Below are positions 6,737 to 8,362 of a DNA stretch of 8,362 bases, in pieces (position 1 is the first letter of the stretch; every line of letters starts with the position of its first letter). The position numbers and the translations under genes were made by a program. The notes beneath the pieces were generated by a model. The model had not been told where the DNA came from. It saw only the letters and a program-made list of their open reading frames with translations, and did no database searches. The DNA comes from Campylobacterales bacterium (GTDB lineage: Bacteria > Campylobacterota > Campylobacteria > Campylobacterales > Hydrogenimonadaceae), in assembly GCA_027065635.1 (NCBI GenBank), contig JAMONQ010000130.1:1-8362 (forward strand). Reading direction: 5' to 3'.

Positions 6737-7412
6737 GCCCCATCCTGTAGATTAATATTGCCGCCGCGGCACTGACGTTCAGCGAATCGAAAGGCCTGGC
6801 CATTTCGATAGTCAATACCCTGTCCATGCGCTCCATAGCTCTTTTCGGTATGCCTTCACCTTCGCTCCCGAGTACAAGAACCCTTTTTCTCTCTATCTTC
6901 GCATCCTCTACCGGTTCGCCATCCGTGCCCGAGCCGTAAAGAGTGAATCCCTTCTGTTTGAGTTCGTTGAGAAGGTCCATCAGATTCGGTACTATCGCAA
7001 CGGGCATATCGAACATCGCACCGGCGCTCGCACGTACAAGAGCCTCGCTTTGAAGCTGTTTTACGCCGGATGCGATTACACCGTCCACACCCAGAGCGTA
7101 GGCGGTACGAATGATGGCCCCGATATTTCCGACATCCGTAAGGCCCGCAAGGACAAGAAGAAAGTCGGAATTTTTCAGATCGGAAAAATCGGCATAACGA
7201 TAGGGCTTCACTTCACACAGCCACCCCTGATGATTTCCTCCGCGAGCCAGCGCCTGCGCCTTTTTGGGATCGACTCTGTCTACCGGCTTGCCGATCTTTC
7301 TTATCTTCGAAAACTCTTTTTTACCGACCTCTTTTGCGAGTATAAAACGCTCTATCAATTCCGGATGACGATCCATAAGGGTCGCACAGATCTGCTTGCC
7401 GTAAATTATCAT
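6729..7412 (-). CDS. rlmB: TrmH/SpoU-family 23S rRNA (guanosine-2'-O)-methyltransferase, RlmB-like
   Basis: This 227-residue SPOUT enzyme is predicted to methylate a ribose 2'-OH in RNA, most likely G2251 in the P-loop of 23S rRNA. The N-terminus has YGKQ (4-7) and the substrate-binding-domain motif GNHQGW (59-64). The catalytic trefoil-knot domain shows motif 1 DVGNIGAIIRTA (93-104; N96 and R102), motif 2 LVLGSEGEGIP (179-189) and motif 3 SLNVSAAAAI (210-219). It is slightly shorter than E. coli RlmB (243). The ATG at 7412 fits homologues that begin 'MxxYGKQ'. It has no good Shine-Dalgarno, because the bases just upstream are the -10 box of a likely promoter, so it may be translated from a leaderless mRNA. 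Its stop overlaps the next gene by 8 nt. The exact RNA target (RlmB or another TrmH paralogue) is inferred from size and the N-terminal domain. Confidence 0.9.
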   Translation of the reverse strand: MIIYGKQICATLMDRHPELIERFILAKEVGKKEFSKIRKIGKPVDRVDPKKAQALARGGNHQGWLCEVKPYRYADFSDLKNSDFLLVLAGLTDVGNIGAIIRTAYALGVDGVIASGVKQLQSEALVRASAGAMFDMPVAIVPNLMDLLNELKQKGFTLYGSGTDGEPVEDAKIERKRVLVLGSEGEGIPKRAMERMDRVLTIEMARPFDSLNVSAAAAILIYRMGHA

Positions 7413-7418
7413 AAGCCC

Positions 7419-7451
7419 ATTTTATCCAAAAATGTTTAAAAAGTTACAAAA
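7419..7451 (-). promoter_or_regulatory. Probable sigma-70 promoter of rlmB, with phased T-tracts
   Basis: Reading the minus strand, the 63-nt gap between rsmI and rlmB holds TTTT (7451-7448), TTTTT (7442-7438) and TTTTT (7432-7428). These start 9 to 10 nt apart. They are followed by GG and the -10 box TAAAAT (7424-7419). Periodic T-tracts plus a -10 without a conserved -35 is the known promoter style of Campylobacter and Helicobacter. A poor -35 (TTGTAA, 7449-7444, 4 of 6 matches, 19-nt spacer) is also present. Six bases separate the -10 from the rlmB ATG, so the expected transcription start falls on or next to the A of that ATG. The element is seen in the sequence; its activity is inferred. 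Confidence 0.62.
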
Positions 7452-7475
7452 TCGGAAGTTTCAGTCACTTTTGGG

Positions 7476-8300
7476 TCACTTTTTCTTCGGCAACACTCTT
7501 TCGTAGCACTCTTTGACACTCATACCCGTCACTTTCGCGAGGAGTTTCGCCTTCTGTTTCGGCGGAAGATCGAGCATCTCTATATCCTTGACTCCGATCT
7601 CACGCCCTTTTGCCTCTTTTTCGGCCGGCGAGATCACGACTACCCATTCGCCTTTCAAAAGAGGCCCTCTGATTCTTTCTGCAAGCTCACCCGCACACCC
7701 CTTGAAAAAGGATTCATGCTTTTTGGAAAGCTCCTTTGCGGCGAAGATCACCCGCTCCGGAGCGATGGCGTCAAGCTGTGCAAGCAGCTTTTCGAGCCGG
7801 TGAGGCGCTTCGTAGAGGATTATGGAGTATGGCTGTGCAAGGAGTTTTTCGAGCCGTTCGGTCCGCTCCGCGCCTTTGTGCGGCAAAAATCCGTAGAATA
7901 CAAACCTGCCGTCCATAAAACCGCTGGCCGCATAGGCGGTCGCAAAGGCGGTCGGTCCGGGAAGTACGGTATATTCGATACCCTGTTTTTGGCAGTAGTC
8001 GACCAAAGATGCGCCGGGATCGCTTATGCAGGGCATTCCGGCATCGCTCATATAGACGACTTTCCTGTCGAAAAAGGAGGGCTCAAGGGATGAGATGAAT
8101 TTTGCTTCGTTGTGGCTGTGAAAGGAGATGATTTTCTCTATGTTGTGCGAGAGATAGTGGCGCTCTTCAAGGAGCTTCAGCAGCTTTTTCGCTACCCTGG
8201 TATCTTCGCAAAGCAATATTTGAGCCTCTTCCAGTGCCCGCAGGGAACGAACGGTTATATCTTCGATGTTTCCTATAGGCGACGGAAGAAGCGTAAGCAA
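7476..8300 (-). CDS. rsmI: 16S rRNA (cytidine-1402 2'-O)-methyltransferase RsmI
   Basis: RsmI uses S-adenosylmethionine to methylate the 2'-OH of C1402 in 16S rRNA, at the decoding centre of the small subunit. The 274-residue protein is close to the usual length and has the family's motifs in order: LPSPIGNIEDIT (4-15), CEDTR (31-35), FHSHNE (60-65), the SAM-site stretch MSDAGMPCISDPG (84-96), LPGPTA (113-118), FVFYGFLPHKG (133-143) and YEAPHRL (163-169). The C-terminal 25 residues form the small basic helical tail typical of RsmI. The start is a TTG (8298-8300). It is chosen because the conserved PxPIGN motif begins only a few residues later and the next Met is residue 84. No strong Shine-Dalgarno is visible, and rpmE stops only 8 nt upstream, so translation may be coupled to rpmE. 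Functional assignment is by family. Confidence 0.95.
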   Translation of the reverse strand: MLTLLPSPIGNIEDITVRSLRALEEAQILLCEDTRVAKKLLKLLEERHYLSHNIEKIISFHSHNEAKFISSLEPSFFDRKVVYMSDAGMPCISDPGASLVDYCQKQGIEYTVLPGPTAFATAYAASGFMDGRFVFYGFLPHKGAERTERLEKLLAQPYSIILYEAPHRLEKLLAQLDAIAPERVIFAAKELSKKHESFFKGCAGELAERIRGPLLKGEWVVVISPAEKEAKGREIGVKDIEMLDLPPKQKAKLLAKVTGMSVKECYERVLPKKK

Positions 8301-8308
8301 TTATACGG

Positions 8309-8362
8309 TTATTTATCCAGCTTGTATTTGCTCTTGAATTTCTCGACACGGCCGGTCGCGTC
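8309..8362 (-). CDS. rpmE: 50S ribosomal protein L31, C-terminal 17 residues (partial)
   Basis: The open frame entering from the right edge reads DATGRVEKFKSKYKLDK and then a TAA stop. This is the typical end of bacterial L31: a 'GRVEKFKxKY' stretch followed by a short basic tail. L31 sits on the large ribosomal subunit and helps bridge it to the small subunit. The start and the N-terminal zinc-binding part of the gene lie outside the window, so it cannot be told whether this is the zinc-binding (C+) or zinc-free (C-) form. The stop lies 8 nt before the rsmI start, and rpmE-rsmI is a neighbour pair known in Campylobacterota. Identification rests on a short tail plus this context. Confidence 0.88.
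   Translation of the reverse strand, partial: DATGRVEKFKSKYKLDK

Noticed and set aside
7438..7486. Inverted repeat AAAAAGT / ACTTTTT around the rsmI stop, a possible terminator.
   Set aside because: The arms are almost all A/T with a loop of more than 30 nt and no GC-rich stem. The T-tracts fit better as part of the rlmB promoter.
8300..8305. A perfect TATAAT on the minus strand just before rsmI.
   Set aside because: It overlaps the TTG start codon, so transcription would begin inside codon 3 of rsmI. There is no -35 or T-tract pattern upstream, and no later start keeps the conserved N-terminus. Probably chance in the short AT-rich gap.

Overview
The window looks like core chromosome of a chemolithotrophic or anaerobic member of the Campylobacterota (Epsilonproteobacteria). 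Base composition looks moderate rather than AT-rich, which points away from Campylobacter and Helicobacter and toward an environmental relative such as a Hydrogenimonas- or Sulfurovum-like organism; that genus-level idea is a guess. The class assignment rests on gene order, and on one promoter with phased T-tracts instead of a clear -35 box.

All genes are on the minus strand, so transcription runs from high to low coordinates: tail of rpmE (ribosomal protein L31), rsmI (16S rRNA 2'-O-methyltransferase), rlmB-like SPOUT 23S rRNA methyltransferase, a RodZ-like HTH/membrane protein, a secreted protein of unknown function, an AlaC-type aminotransferase, hom (homoserine dehydrogenase), an FdhF-type molybdopterin oxidoreductase, and yraN. 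From memory this is the Campylobacter jejuni order Cj0155c to Cj0148c (rpmE, methylase, rRNA methylase, membrane protein, periplasmic protein, aminotransferase, hom, yraN), except that the formate-dehydrogenase-like gene sits between hom and yraN.

The genes are packed tightly. rlmB/RodZ-like overlap by 8 nt, RodZ-like/secreted protein by 7 nt and fdh/yraN by 4 nt; hom to fdh is 21 nt and rpmE to rsmI is 8 nt. Only two gaps could hold regulation: 63 nt before rlmB, with a good promoter placed so that the mRNA could begin at the start codon, and 143 nt before hom. No gene-free stretch exceeds 300 nt. I saw no tRNA or rRNA gene, insertion sequence, CRISPR array, origin or convincing Rho-independent terminator.

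Functionally this is a mixed housekeeping cluster: ribosome parts and rRNA modification, a possible cell-shape or envelope pair, amino-acid metabolism (alanine/glutamate transamination and the homoserine branch to threonine and methionine), a putative formate oxidation enzyme, and a nuclease-fold protein. The best targets for a second look are the lone fdh gene in a conserved locus, the possibly leaderless rlmB mRNA, the RodZ-like/secreted pair, the hom leader, and four genes whose conserved N-termini force TTG start codons. I do not see a clearly new defence or mobile system here.
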